A DNA stretch of 64,000 nucleotides. It comes from Microvenator marinus. GTDB taxonomy: Bacteria; Myxococcota_A; Bradymonadia; Bradymonadales; Bradymonadaceae. The notes below the pieces were generated by a model that searched no databases, had not been told where the DNA came from, and was given only the letters and a program-made list of their open reading frames with translations. The translations under genes and the position numbers were made by a program. Of this stretch, positions 25,861 through 34,476 are shown one piece after another. The stretch spans positions 186,001 to 250,000 of the forward strand of contig NZ_CP042467.1 of the NCBI RefSeq assembly GCF_007993755.1, in the 5' to 3' direction. Each line of letters begins with the position of its first letter. The stretch's first letter is position 1.

Positions 25861-26595
25861 TTGAGATTATCTAGTATTCTAGTGCTTGTCGTTTTGATGG
25901 TTGGATGTGCTTCGAGCGGGCAATCCGAAATGAGTGGTGCGCCACCTGCCGCTGGGGTGAACCTCTATGGTGGTGGGCACACCGAAACCATGGAAGTGGA
26001 CACTATCGCGTCATCTGATCGCGGATCCACACGGAGTACGTCCCCAAAGAGTCAGGGGCAGCCCTACGAACAGAAGTTGGTCAAGAACGGGACGGTCACT
26101 GTCGAGTTGGATGAAGATAACTTTGGGCGAGAGATTGCCCGGATGAAGGTAGCTGCTGAGTCACTTGGTGGCTACGTGGCGAGCGAATCGAGTCAGAGTG
26201 TGACTTTGCGGGTGCCGGCCGGACGTTTAGAAGAGCTCTTGGCTGCTGCGAACCAAGCCGGCGAGGTGACTGAGCAGAACATCCGGGTTCAGGATGTGAC
26301 CGCGAACTACGTGGACCTCAAGATCCGCATCGATAACCTACAACGCCTCAGGAAGCGCCTCCAGGAGCTCGTAGAAGCGGGTTCGACGGTCCAAGAGATA
26401 TTGGAGGTGGAGAAGGAACTCGCCCGCGTGACGCGCGAATTAGAGCAGCTTGAAGGCCAGATGCGTGTCCTCGAGAATCAAGTCTCGTACGCGACCCTTA
26501 CCGTCTATTTCCAGAACGATATCTCGCCAGGACCGATCGGTTGGGTGTTCTACGGCGCCTATAGCGCCGTGAAATGGCTTTTTGTGTGGGACTAA
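25861..26595 (+). CDS. DUF4349-type coiled-coil lipoprotein
   Basis: A 244-residue exported lipoprotein. The TTG at 25861 is preceded by GGAG at 5 nt and gives a compact lipoprotein signal with lipobox LMVGC; a longer reading from 25810 (GTG) would put a non-signal sequence in front. After a Ser/Gly/Thr-rich linker (about 17-75) comes the DUF4349 layout: KLVKNGTVTVEL, a strand VTLRVPAGRLEELL, VQDVTANYVDLKIRI, a coiled coil (about 160-215, LQRLRKRLQELVEAG through LEQLEGQMRVLENQ), and a C-terminal hydrophobic segment. The function of DUF4349 is unknown; envelope location is clear. Its stop overlaps that of convergent trxB by 4 nt. Confidence 0.85.
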   Translation: MRLSSILVLVVLMVGCASSGQSEMSGAPPAAGVNLYGGGHTETMEVDTIASSDRGSTRSTSPKSQGQPYEQKLVKNGTVTVELDEDNFGREIARMKVAAESLGGYVASESSQSVTLRVPAGRLEELLAAANQAGEVTEQNIRVQDVTANYVDLKIRIDNLQRLRKRLQELVEAGSTVQEILEVEKELARVTRELEQLEGQMRVLENQVSYATLTVYFQNDISPGPIGWVFYGAYSAVKWLFVWD

Positions 26596-27545
26596 GCGTC
26601 GTGGAGTTCTTCGAGGTAGCGCTCGGCGTCGATGGCGCCCATGCAGCCTGAGCCAGCTGCCGTGATGGCTTGACGATAGACGTGATCTTGGACGTCACCC
26701 ACCGCGAACACGCCCGGGATCTCAGTCTTGGACGAGTCAGGGAGTGTGATGAGGTAGCCGTTCTCGTCCATCGGAAGCTTTCCGTTGAAGATATGCGTGT
26801 TCGGGATGTGACCAATCGCAACGAATACTCCGGAGACCGGCAGCTCGCTTGTCTCATTGGTCTTGCTGTTTCGTAGCTTCAGTTTCTCTACGCCGGCCAT
26901 CTTTTCGCCGACCACTTCTTCGACTTCCGTGTCCCAGAGCACGTGGATCTTCTCGTTTTTGAGCGCTCGGTCCTGCATGATTTTGGACGCACGGAACTCA
27001 TCACGGCGATGAATGATCGTGACTTTAGTGGCGAACTTTGTGAGGAAGATCGCCTCTTCAAGTGCCGAGTCACCTCCACCAATCACCGCGATTTCCTTTC
27101 CTCTGAAGAAGAAGCCATCGCAGGTGGCGCATGTGCTGACGCCATAGCCCATGAGTGCCGACTCGGATTCCAGACCCAGGAGTCTTGCGCGGGCCCCAGC
27201 GGCGATGATGAGGGTATGTGTCTTGAACTTGGTTCCGTCGTCGAGCGTGACCGCAAAGGGTCTCACGGAGAAGTCGATGTCTGAGATCAGCACTTGATGA
27301 ATCTCGGTGCCGAACCGCTCCGCTTGTTGGCGTGTTCGTTCGATGAACTCTGGTCCCATGATTCCGTCTGGAAACCCTGGATAGTTCTCAACATCGGTCG
27401 TGATGGTGAGCTGTCCGCCAGGTTGCGGGCCTTCGAAAACGACGGGCTCAAGGTTTGCGCGCGCCGTGTAGATGGCGGCCGTGAGGCCGGCAGGCCCGCT
27501 TCCCATGATGGTGACTTCGTAAACTTCTTTCTTTAGTTCTGGCAT
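26592..27545 (-). CDS. trxB: Thioredoxin reductase
   Basis: A 317-residue FAD/NADPH flavoenzyme that reduces thioredoxin in the cytosol. FAD motif MGSGPAGLTAAIYTARA is at 14-30, QPGGQLTITTDVENYPGFP follows, the redox-active CATC is at 139-142, the NADPH motif VIGGGDSALEEA near 156, and the C-terminal FAVGDVQDHVYRQAITAAGSG. The ATG at 27545 is chosen because AAAGGA precedes it and the family starts here; an upstream start would add nine residues. The preceding gene (27569-28147) lies 23 nt upstream on the same strand. Confidence 0.96.
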   Translation of the reverse strand: MPELKKEVYEVTIMGSGPAGLTAAIYTARANLEPVVFEGPQPGGQLTITTDVENYPGFPDGIMGPEFIERTRQQAERFGTEIHQVLISDIDFSVRPFAVTLDDGTKFKTHTLIIAAGARARLLGLESESALMGYGVSTCATCDGFFFRGKEIAVIGGGDSALEEAIFLTKFATKVTIIHRRDEFRASKIMQDRALKNEKIHVLWDTEVEEVVGEKMAGVEKLKLRNSKTNETSELPVSGVFVAIGHIPNTHIFNGKLPMDENGYLITLPDSSKTEIPGVFAVGDVQDHVYRQAITAAGSGCMGAIDAERYLEELHDA

Positions 27546-27568
27546 TTGAAATCCTTTTGCTGTGAGTA

Positions 27569-28147
27569 TCAATCAGCAGTCGGTTCTTGGATGTCGGGTT
27601 GAATTTGGGGTTTCGAATCTGTGAATTTCCATGAGGCGAGTATCTTGTCCGTTTCGGCCAAGAGCAAGGTATGGTGCGTTTCAGGGCCCCATCCTACGAT
27701 CTGAAATCCCCACGTATCTCGGGTCAAATAGGTCGCCACATAGCGCACTTTGGAGCCCTCACTAAGGCCGCTGGCAAAGACCGAATGACCGGTGGACTCA
27801 GCGATTTTTAGGGGGGCCTGTTTGTCGATCTTGAAGTCTTGGATCTGCTCTTCGAGCACGCTGAGACTTGCGCGCTTAAGGGCGAGGGCATCCGGCGGTG
27901 GGGTTCCCGGGATATCCGGAAGTGTTTGAGGGATCACGATAAAGAAGAGCACGTTTTGATAGTTGGCCGCGATATCCGCGTGGGAATTGAGCGCCGATGC
28001 ATCGACCAGCTCCCACGGGCCTTCTAGCGCGAGTTCGTAGGGCGCCTTTTCGCTTTTGAAAACGATTGGGGCGTCGGACTCTTTCCCCTGATTTTCGTTT
28101 GATTTGCAGGCCGCCAAGAGGGCGAACAAGATCAAAAAAAGTCGCAT
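27569..28147 (-). CDS. Hypothetical lipoprotein
   Basis: A 192-residue protein from ATG 28147: MRLFLILFALLAACK is a clear lipoprotein signal with lipobox LAAC. The mature part is a single compact domain with alternating strands (YELALEGPWELVDA, VLFFIVIPQ, VRYVATYLTRDTWGFQIVGWG, ILASWKFTD), reminiscent of small PsbP-like or DUF1795-type domains, but no family is assigned. Notably, the start codon, its GGCGG ribosome site and the first codons sit within the intrinsic terminator of glnA (28134-28190), so expression depends on readthrough or an unseen promoter. trxB follows by 23 nt. Confidence 0.72.
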   Translation of the reverse strand: MRLFLILFALLAACKSNENQGKESDAPIVFKSEKAPYELALEGPWELVDASALNSHADIAANYQNVLFFIVIPQTLPDIPGTPPPDALALKRASLSVLEEQIQDFKIDKQAPLKIAESTGHSVFASGLSEGSKVRYVATYLTRDTWGFQIVGWGPETHHTLLLAETDKILASWKFTDSKPQIQPDIQEPTAD

Positions 28148-28190
28148 GGAATATACCGCCGAAGTGTTCGGCAGGACTATTCCACGCGAC
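28134..28190 (-). terminator. Intrinsic terminator of glnA, overlapping the next gene's start codon
   Basis: On the minus strand, 29 nt after the glnA stop, an extended hairpin is formed by 28186-28190 with 28141-28145 (5 bp), a G-U pair, 28178-28184 with 28147-28153 (7 bp), a small internal loop with two more C-G pairs, and an inner 6-bp stem (GCCGAA/TTCGGC) with a 3-nt loop. It is followed at once by seven T residues (28134-28140). This is a strong Rho-independent terminator by appearance. The downstream lipoprotein start codon (28145-28147) lies in its 3' arm. Confidence 0.82.
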
Positions 28191-28219
28191 TGATTCAGAC
28201 GCAACTCTCGATCTGAGTT

Positions 28220-29644
28220 CTAGCCGTTGAAGTAGAGCTTGTACTCAAGAGGAGTAGGGTGGATGCGAGTCGGAACGATTTCGTTGTCAAACTTATAGTC
28301 GATCCAACCTTCGATGACGTCTTCGGTGAACACATCGCCTTTGAGCAAGAATTCGTGGTCATCAGCGAGTGCCTGAAGCGCTTCTTCAAGGCTCGCCGGG
28401 ACACTAGGAATCTGTGCGAGCTCCTCTGGGGGCAAGTTGTAGATGTCCTTGTCCATAGGCGCACCTGGGTCGAGTCCACGTTCGACACCGTCTAATCCAG
28501 CCATCAAGATGGCCGCGAACGCGAGATATCCATTGCAGCTCGGGTCTGGCGTACGGAACTCAATGCGGCGGGCGTTGGCGTTACCGACGGCAATCGGGAT
28601 ACGCACGGCTGCAGAACGGTTACGGCTGGAATAGGCGAGCTTGACAGGGGCTTCGAAGCCAGGGACGAGGCGCTTGTACGAGTTCGTGGTTGGGTTCGAA
28701 ATGGCCACGATGGCAGGGGCGTGCTCGACGATACCCGCGATGAAGCTAAGCGCAGTTTGGCTCATGCCGGCATACTTGTCGCCCGCGAAGAGATTCTGGC
28801 CGTCCTTCCAAAGTGAACAGTGAACGTGCATTCCGCTGCCGTTGTCGCCGGGCATAGGCTTTGGCATGAAGGTGGCTGCCTTGTTGTTTCGGTGTGCCAC
28901 GTTTCGTACGATGTACTTAAACCACTGAAGTTTATCGGCCATCGTGACCAGGGTGTCGAAACGAATTCCAATTTCGCATTGTCCGCCACTTGCGACCTCG
29001 TGGTGGTGTACGTCGACTTCAATGCCGCACTCTTCAAGGGTGACGGCCATTTCGGCGCGCAGATCATTGTGCCGGTCAAGCGGTGGCACGGGGAAGTACC
29101 CGCCCTTGAGCTGCGGTTTGTAGCCGAGGTTAGGTCGCTCATCACGGCCGCTGTTCCATGCGCCTTCCACGGAATCTACTGCGTAGAACGAGGCATGTGG
29201 TTTGACGTCGAATCGAATGTCATCAAACACGAAGAACTCAGCCTCTGGCCCGAAATACGCGGTGTCCGCAATTCCCGTGGACTTGAGATAGGCTTCGGCC
29301 TTGCGGGCCACATTCCTTGGGTCTCTGGAGTAAGGTTGCTTGGTGATCGGGTCGGAGATATCGCAAATGAACGATACGGTCGGAAGTGTGGGGAACGGGT
29401 CAAATCGAACCGTTGTTGGGTCTGGTGTGAGGGACATGTCCGAGGCTTGGATTGGCTGCCAGCCGCGCAAAGAACTACCGTCAAAGCCCAGTCCTTCCTC
29501 GAAGAGGCCTTCGTCAAGGCGGTGTGCGGGGATGGAGGTGTGTTGCCAGGTGCCGAGGAAGTCCATGAACTTCAGGTCGACCATTCGAGCGTTATGCTCT
29601 TTTGCGAATTTGATGGCGTCTTTGATTGCTGCTTTGCGTGACAT
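28220..29644 (-). CDS. glnA: Type I glutamine synthetase
   Basis: A 474-residue enzyme making glutamine from glutamate, ammonia and ATP; central to nitrogen assimilation and dodecameric in the family. Motifs: [10 protein letters not shown] and [10 protein letters not shown] at the N-terminus, [11 protein letters not shown], the [16 protein letters not shown] signature, [17 protein letters not shown] (ATP/glutamate site), and [11 protein letters not shown] with Tyr402 at the position adenylylated by GlnE in enteric-type enzymes. Adenylylation control is therefore possible, though glnE is not in the window. It lies 41 nt downstream of the PII gene in the same direction and ends at a strong terminator. 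Confidence 0.97.
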   Translation of the reverse strand: MSRKAAIKDAIKFAKEHNARMVDLKFMDFLGTWQHTSIPAHRLDEGLFEEGLGFDGSSLRGWQPIQASDMSLTPDPTTVRFDPFPTLPTVSFICDISDPITKQPYSRDPRNVARKAEAYLKSTGIADTAYFGPEAEFFVFDDIRFDVKPHASFYAVDSVEGAWNSGRDERPNLGYKPQLKGGYFPVPPLDRHNDLRAEMAVTLEECGIEVDVHHHEVASGGQCEIGIRFDTLVTMADKLQWFKYIVRNVAHRNNKAATFMPKPMPGDNGSGMHVHCSLWKDGQNLFAGDKYAGMSQTALSFIAGIVEHAPAIVAISNPTTNSYKRLVPGFEAPVKLAYSSRNRSAAVRIPIAVGNANARRIEFRTPDPSCNGYLAFAAILMAGLDGVERGLDPGAPMDKDIYNLPPEELAQIPSVPASLEEALQALADDHEFLLKGDVFTEDVIEGWIDYKFDNEIVPTRIHPTPLEYKLYFNG

Positions 29645-29685
29645 GTTTTTCCTTTTTGGGTTGTCAGGTTATCTGCAGGGTTGGG

Positions 29686-30036
<351 letters not shown>

Positions 30037-30055
30037 TCATTTCGAACACAAAGGG

Positions 30056-30084
30056 TGTATAACGCATCGTGTCATGCTTCGCAA
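30056..30084 (-). promoter_or_regulatory. Candidate glnB-glnA promoter
   Basis: On the minus strand TTGCGA (30079-30084), 17 nt, TATACA (30056-30061); each hexamer matches sigma70 consensus at 4 of 6 positions. A start near 30049 would leave a ~20-nt leader before the TTG codon. No sigma54-type GG-N10-GC element was found in this gap. Everything else in 30085-30226 looks featureless. Confidence 0.4.
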
Positions 30085-30226
30085 ACGCATTTCGATAACT
30101 CCCTATGAATAAAGGGATGACGCAGTGTGCGTTGGCTCTGTCGGCTTGGGGCGAACGTCGCGTGTACAGGAGATCCCCAAGCGATAAGAATGATACGGAT
30201 TCTGGTAGGACTTGCGGGACGCATCT

Positions 30227-30247
30227 AACGCGGACCGGGCCCGCGTT
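30227..30247 (-). terminator. GC-rich hairpin after rsmE
   Basis: A perfect 7-bp stem (30227-30233 with 30241-30247, loop 7 nt) begins 6 nt downstream of the rsmE stop in the direction of its transcription. There is no following T-run, so it is at best a weak or Rho-assisted terminator. Confidence 0.35.
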
Positions 30248-30253
30248 TACTCA

Positions 30254-30958
30254 CTACCAACCAGTTTTCAATTGTGCCCAGGTAATGAAGGCGATTGCCG
30301 CAGTTTCGGCCCGTAGAACTTGAGGGCCAAGGTAGATTCCGGTGGCGTTTGCGTTGAGCAGATGGAGCTCGGCGGCAGAAAATCCACCTTCGGGCCCCAC
30401 GAAGAGCTCGATCGGTGCGTCGGAATCTCCGAGTTCGAAGTCCGAAGCAGACTCGCCTTCAAAATCCCCAAAGTACTTTCTGCCCTCAGACAAGAGAGCG
30501 TCTTTCAGTTGAATCGGCGCTTCTACACTCGGGGTGAGCGCCGCGTGGGACTGCCTTGCCGCGGCAGTCGCGATCTTTTGCCAACGTTCGAGCTTTACAG
30601 CGAGTTTGCCTGGGGGGACTTGGACGACCGTGCGCTCGGTCAGGATGGGGTAGATGGCCGTAACCCCAAGTTCGGTGGCCTTTTCGATGGTCCATTCCCA
30701 GCGATCTCCTTTGGGAATGGCTTGATAGAGGCGAATCTCGGGGCCGCTGTCCACACGAGCCTCGAGTTCAGAGACCTGCATCGTGTTGGAGCCTAAGTTT
30801 AGCTTTGCCTTTCCAACCTTGCCTTGCCCGTCAAAAACTTCAACGACCGTGCCGTCAGCAACGCGCAAGACTTGTTCGAGGTAGTGCCGCTCCTCGGTGC
30901 TCAGGCCAACCTCTCCAAGCTTCAAGTCGTCCACCCAAACCCGTCGGGTCCTACTCAA
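30254..30958 (-). CDS. rsmE: 16S rRNA (uracil-1498-N3) methyltransferase
   Basis: A 234-residue SPOUT-fold methyltransferase that modifies U1498 of 16S rRNA using S-adenosylmethionine. The N-terminal PUA-like region includes HYLEQVLRVADGTVVEVFDG; the SPOUT core has KGDRWEWTIEKATELGV, and the C-terminal knot VGPEGGFSAAELHLL and LGPQVLRAETAAI. Length is typical. The start overlaps the prmA stop by 4 nt, a common pairing of prmA and rsmE. Confidence 0.95.
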   Translation of the reverse strand: MSRTRRVWVDDLKLGEVGLSTEERHYLEQVLRVADGTVVEVFDGQGKVGKAKLNLGSNTMQVSELEARVDSGPEIRLYQAIPKGDRWEWTIEKATELGVTAIYPILTERTVVQVPPGKLAVKLERWQKIATAAARQSHAALTPSVEAPIQLKDALLSEGRKYFGDFEGESASDFELGDSDAPIELFVGPEGGFSAAELHLLNANATGIYLGPQVLRAETAAIAFITWAQLKTGW

Positions 30959-31857
30959 AGCTTCTTCCAGGTAGTGGCTATCCAGTCCCCCGAGACCTTG
31001 GTCTCGATATGGGCGAGTGGCGCGTGGTTGAAGGTGGCTTCGTGGGCATCGCGTTGTTGGGTGGTGATGCCGCTCATGATGAGTGTGCCACCGACTTTGA
31101 CACGGGCAATGAGTTCGTCTTTGAGTTCGACCAAAACAGGAGCCAAGATATTGGCGATGACCAATTCAAATTCGCCCAATTCATTGAGCGTCTTGGTGCT
31201 GAGTTCGATATCTGGGGTGTGATTTAGAACTAGATTGTCCTGAGCGACTTCAACTGCCACCGGGTCGTTGTCGATGCCGATGACGCGGCTTGCTCCAAGC
31301 TTCTTCGCCATGATCGCGAGGATTGCGGAGCCACAACCAACGTCGAGCACGTCGGGAGCCTCAGTCCACTTCAGTAACGTCTCATCAATGGCCTGCGCAC
31401 AGAGTTTCGTGGTGTCATGCGTGCCGGTTCCAAAGGCCATCCCGGGCTCAATGAGGATATGGACCGTGTTCGGATTCGGCGACTCTTCCCAAGGAGGCCC
31501 AACGGACAAGCGCGGAGAAATCTGCACGGCCTTGAACCAGTCCTTCCAGCGCGTCTCCCATGAACGGTCATCGTAGCGATCAAACGAAATCACCTCGAGG
31601 TTCTCGGACGGAGATTGGAAAGTTTGCGGTGATTCTTCGTTGAACTCGAAGAAGGCGATGAGCCTCGAACGACCGTCGGGTACTGGGGCCATCATGTTGA
31701 CGGGCACGGCACCGGGGCTATCGGTGTCTTCCATATAGGTCGTTCGGTCTTGGATCTCGACGCCTTGTGCGCCAGCTTCCCAGAGGAGTTCGGTACCCAT
31801 TTCCGCAAAATCTTCATCACAAAGACATTCTAGTCGCCACCAGGTTGATTCGCTCAC
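30955..31857 (-). CDS. prmA: Ribosomal protein L11 methyltransferase
   Basis: A 300-residue SAM-dependent methyltransferase that trimethylates ribosomal protein L11. It has an N-terminal substrate-recruiting domain (about 1-95, WWRLECLCDEDFAEMGTELLWEAGAQGV), a linker with FKAVQISPRLSVGPPW, and the catalytic Rossmann domain: EPGMAFGTGTHDTT, DVGCGSAILAIMAKKLG, VIGIDND, and the IANILAPVL motif. It overlaps rsmE downstream by 4 nt and the lipoprotein gene upstream by 1 nt, so the three are one operon. Confidence 0.95.
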   Translation of the reverse strand: MSESTWWRLECLCDEDFAEMGTELLWEAGAQGVEIQDRTTYMEDTDSPGAVPVNMMAPVPDGRSRLIAFFEFNEESPQTFQSPSENLEVISFDRYDDRSWETRWKDWFKAVQISPRLSVGPPWEESPNPNTVHILIEPGMAFGTGTHDTTKLCAQAIDETLLKWTEAPDVLDVGCGSAILAIMAKKLGASRVIGIDNDPVAVEVAQDNLVLNHTPDIELSTKTLNELGEFELVIANILAPVLVELKDELIARVKVGGTLIMSGITTQQRDAHEATFNHAPLAHIETKVSGDWIATTWKKL

Positions 31858-32876
31858 TATTCCTCCGCGAGGTCGATACTATTCCAGCTCATTCTGAGTG
31901 CCTTTCCTTTCCATTCTTCGGGAGTCGGTTCAAGTGAGAAAGCGAATTCTCGCTCCTCGCCGGCGGGAATAGCGGCGTCTTTGGGCACGGGGAGGAGTCG
32001 ATCTTCCAGAACTAAATCGCCGGCCATGAATTCGACTCTTAGCTGACCACCGATGACCTCGTGCTCCGTTGGATTCTTGACGAGCACAAGGACATCGCGC
32101 ACCCACTCTCCGTCCTCGCTCTTGCGTCGGACTCGAAATCCAGGCTCCGGCATTTGCTCAAGTGTTTGGGCGAGGAGCTCCGAGCGCCACGCCTGATGAA
32201 GTTCATCAAGTTGGGCCTTGAGTTGAGTGTCATCGGGGCGAATCTCATTGCGCAGGTCGGCCACCGTAATTTTGAGGTCTTTTCCTTCGAGGGCGCGCGC
32301 TTGATGGATTCGCTTTTGAATCTCGGCGACCCGCTCTTTCTCCTGGAGCCAAACACCGATTTGGTCGACCCGTTCTTCGAGTGTGCCTGGCCGAGAGAAC
32401 TGGAAAGGCGTTTGAGTGATTTCGTCGAGGATTTCACGCGCGGAGTCGAGCTTTCCTTCTTCGACGAAGGCTTCGAGCCGGTCGAGTTGGCTCGCGATCT
32501 TGGCGCGTTCTGACAGGCCGAGATAGATTCGCCACGAGCGCCCCTCTTTTCTGAGGACGTAGACGTACTCGACACGCGCATCCCTTGAGAGGTTTTCGAC
32601 TTTGACCCAAACCTTTGCGTCATTCGCCTCGAGTTCCTTTCGCAAGATCTCCACGGTGCCGCCTTGAAGGATGGGATTTGGTGGAAACACCTTAGCGAAG
32701 TCTTCTGGAGGGATGCTGGCTTTGTCGTTGGTTGTGACGAAGGTGTAGGCCTTAAAAGGCGCGTCTACGATCTCGTGAGACTCTACGAATGAAAGCGTCA
32801 CTTGCTCCACGGCCCAATCGTCAGGCTTACAGCCGAGCAAGGTGAGACAAACCAAAAATGTGATCATTGCGCGCAT
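31857..32876 (-). CDS. Hypothetical lipoprotein with helical middle region
   Basis: A 339-residue protein not recognised as a named family. MRAMITFLVCLTLLGCK is a lipoprotein signal (lipobox TLLGC). Residues about 20-135 look like an NTF2-like or DUF4878-like alpha/beta fold (repeated strands such as DAKVWVKVENL, VEYVYVLRKEG, WRIYLGL). About 140-245 is charged and helical (coiled-coil-like, with LDRLEAFVEEGKLDSAREILDEI). The final ~90 residues read as a beta domain (WVRDVLVLVKNPTEHEV...). It is the promoter-proximal gene of the lipoprotein-prmA-rsmE operon; a functional link with the methyltransferases is not implied by sequence. Confidence 0.75.
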   Translation of the reverse strand: MRAMITFLVCLTLLGCKPDDWAVEQVTLSFVESHEIVDAPFKAYTFVTTNDKASIPPEDFAKVFPPNPILQGGTVEILRKELEANDAKVWVKVENLSRDARVEYVYVLRKEGRSWRIYLGLSERAKIASQLDRLEAFVEEGKLDSAREILDEITQTPFQFSRPGTLEERVDQIGVWLQEKERVAEIQKRIHQARALEGKDLKITVADLRNEIRPDDTQLKAQLDELHQAWRSELLAQTLEQMPEPGFRVRRKSEDGEWVRDVLVLVKNPTEHEVIGGQLRVEFMAGDLVLEDRLLPVPKDAAIPAGEEREFAFSLEPTPEEWKGKALRMSWNSIDLAEE

Positions 32877-32995
32877 GAAAGACCGGGTCCCAGAAGTGTC
32901 CTCACTTTACTCCGGCGTGTTCTGCGGTCAACCTACACGTTGATGCCCGTTGCTCATTGCAGTAAAAGTTTTGGAAAACGTTACACGGAGTAAAA

Positions 32996-33772
32996 ATGAC
33001 TGACGTGGTCTCGGAGATTAGAGAAGGAGTGGGGTTTTTGACCATCGATCGGCCGGAGCGTCGAAACGCGCTATCGGCTACCGTTGTGCAGTCCCTGATC
33101 GAGGGTTTGCGGGCTTTTGATTCGAATCCTGATGTCAAAGTTGTGATTTTGCAAAGTTCTGGCGAGAAAGCCTTCTGCGCCGGTGGTGACCTGAGCGATA
33201 TGCAGGCCGCTGACGGGATGCTTGGTCTCCACTGGGCACGGGGCGGTTTTGCCGAGCTCCTGGTGCAGATGCAAAAGCTCTCTAAGCCCATCATCGCGAG
33301 GGTTCAGGGGCAGGCACTTGGTGGAGGATTCGGATTGGCGTTGAATTGTGACCTGGTGGTGGCTGGTCGTTCGGCCAGCTTCGGAACCCCGGAGATCAAA
33401 GTCGGACTTTTTCCGATGATGATTATGGCGGTGATGGTTCGCAACCTTGGGCGAAAGGCTGCGATGGAGCTGATGCTTACCGGAGAGAGAATCAGTGCAG
33501 ATGAGGCGAAAGCGATAGGCGCCGTAAACCGTGTGGTGGAAGATTCCGACCTAGACGAGGCCGTGTTTGAGCTCGCAAAGAAGGTGGGCGGGTTTTCTCC
33601 AGCCGTTTTGAGGCTAGGCCGAGAGGCATTCTACAACACGCAAGATATGGGCTTTGAGGAAGCCTTGAAGGCGCTCCACTCGGAGCTCAGCATCAACGTG
33701 ATGTGTGAAGACGCGAGTGAAGGCGTGATGGCGTTTATTGAGGGGCGAAAGCCGGAGTGGAAGGGACGCTAG
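32996..33772 (+). CDS. Enoyl-CoA hydratase/isomerase family protein
   Basis: A 258-residue crotonase-fold protein. The acyl-CoA site and oxyanion hole are formed by AFCAGGDLSDM and GQALGGGFGLALNCDLV; ASFGTPEIKVGLFPM follows, with Glu in the position of one catalytic acid (E144-like in rat hydratase) while the second is not obvious, so activity could be hydratase, isomerase or another crotonase reaction. Good ribosome site GGAG at 5-6 nt before ATG. It is a single gene, convergent with dapB, their stops overlapping by 4 nt. Likely role in fatty-acid or branched-chain degradation; the exact substrate is open. Confidence 0.88.
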   Translation: MTDVVSEIREGVGFLTIDRPERRNALSATVVQSLIEGLRAFDSNPDVKVVILQSSGEKAFCAGGDLSDMQAADGMLGLHWARGGFAELLVQMQKLSKPIIARVQGQALGGGFGLALNCDLVVAGRSASFGTPEIKVGLFPMMIMAVMVRNLGRKAAMELMLTGERISADEAKAIGAVNRVVEDSDLDEAVFELAKKVGGFSPAVLRLGREAFYNTQDMGFEEALKALHSELSINVMCEDASEGVMAFIEGRKPEWKGR

Positions 33773-34476
33773 CTGAAAAGCACGTCACGCATGGAGTAGT
33801 TGCCGGTTGGCTTGTCGACGAGCCATCTTGCGGCCCTTAGCGCGCCGCGAGCAAAAATCGTCCTATCTTGCGCTCTATGCGTCAGCTCCAACCGCTCGCC
33901 TTCCCCAGCAAAGAAGACCGTGTGTTCGCCGACAATCGAGCCGCCTCGAACCACTTGAAATCCGATTTCGTCTTCAGAGCGAGGACCCACCTGTCCGTGT
34001 CGCCCCCATTCTGCAACCGACTGAAGGTCGAGTTCGCGCGCCCTTGCGGCCGCCTCGGCCAGAAAAATAGCGGTTCCGCCGGGTGCATCGACTTTGTGCC
34101 TATGGTGGGCTTCGAAGACTTCTATATCAAAGCCTCGCGTGGCTTTGGCGGCGAGCTCAACGAGGTGTTCTAGCACGTTAACGCCCACGGAGAAGTTGGC
34201 GGCGTGTAGAAATGGCCGGTTCTTGACCAGGCTAGCGAGCTTCGTGTGCTCGTCTTGACTTAGACCAGTGGTGCCGGAGACCAATGGGAGGGGGGAGTCC
34301 GATATTCGCTGGGCGACCTCAAGCAGTCCGCTCGGAGACGAGAAGTCGATGAGGGCGTCGAGCGCCCCAATCTGCGTGTCGGGCAGGAGTTCTACGAGCT
34401 CGACCGAAGCTTCGGCAGCCACACTTTGCAGGGCCTTACCCATCCGCCCTCGGTATCCGAGAACTCCGATCTTCAT
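33769..34476 (-). CDS. dapB: 4-hydroxy-tetrahydrodipicolinate reductase
   Basis: A 235-residue NAD(P)H-dependent reductase of the diaminopimelate/lysine pathway. The N-terminal nucleotide motif IGVLGYRGRMGKAL, LVSGTTGLSQDE, FSVGVNVLEHLV, and the catalytic EAHHRHKVDAPGGTA (His124-His125, Lys128) are all present. It is shorter than the E. coli enzyme (273), as in several other phyla. The ATG at 34476 is fixed by the ATGA overlap with dapA and by the motif; upstream residues in the same frame do not match the family. Confidence 0.95.
   Translation of the reverse strand: MKIGVLGYRGRMGKALQSVAAEASVELVELLPDTQIGALDALIDFSSPSGLLEVAQRISDSPLPLVSGTTGLSQDEHTKLASLVKNRPFLHAANFSVGVNVLEHLVELAAKATRGFDIEVFEAHHRHKVDAPGGTAIFLAEAAARARELDLQSVAEWGRHGQVGPRSEDEIGFQVVRGGSIVGEHTVFFAGEGERLELTHRAQDRTIFARGALRAARWLVDKPTGNYSMRDVLFS

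Noticed and set aside
28820-29641. 273-codon plus-strand frame over glnA
   Set aside because: glnA on the other strand is unambiguous; the antisense translation shows no recognisable family and no ribosome site supports it.
32968-32979. GTTTTGGAAAAC palindrome upstream of the enoyl-CoA hydratase gene
   Set aside because: It is a short, AT-rich near-palindrome with a 2-nt centre, easily found by chance, and nothing else near it suggests an operator.
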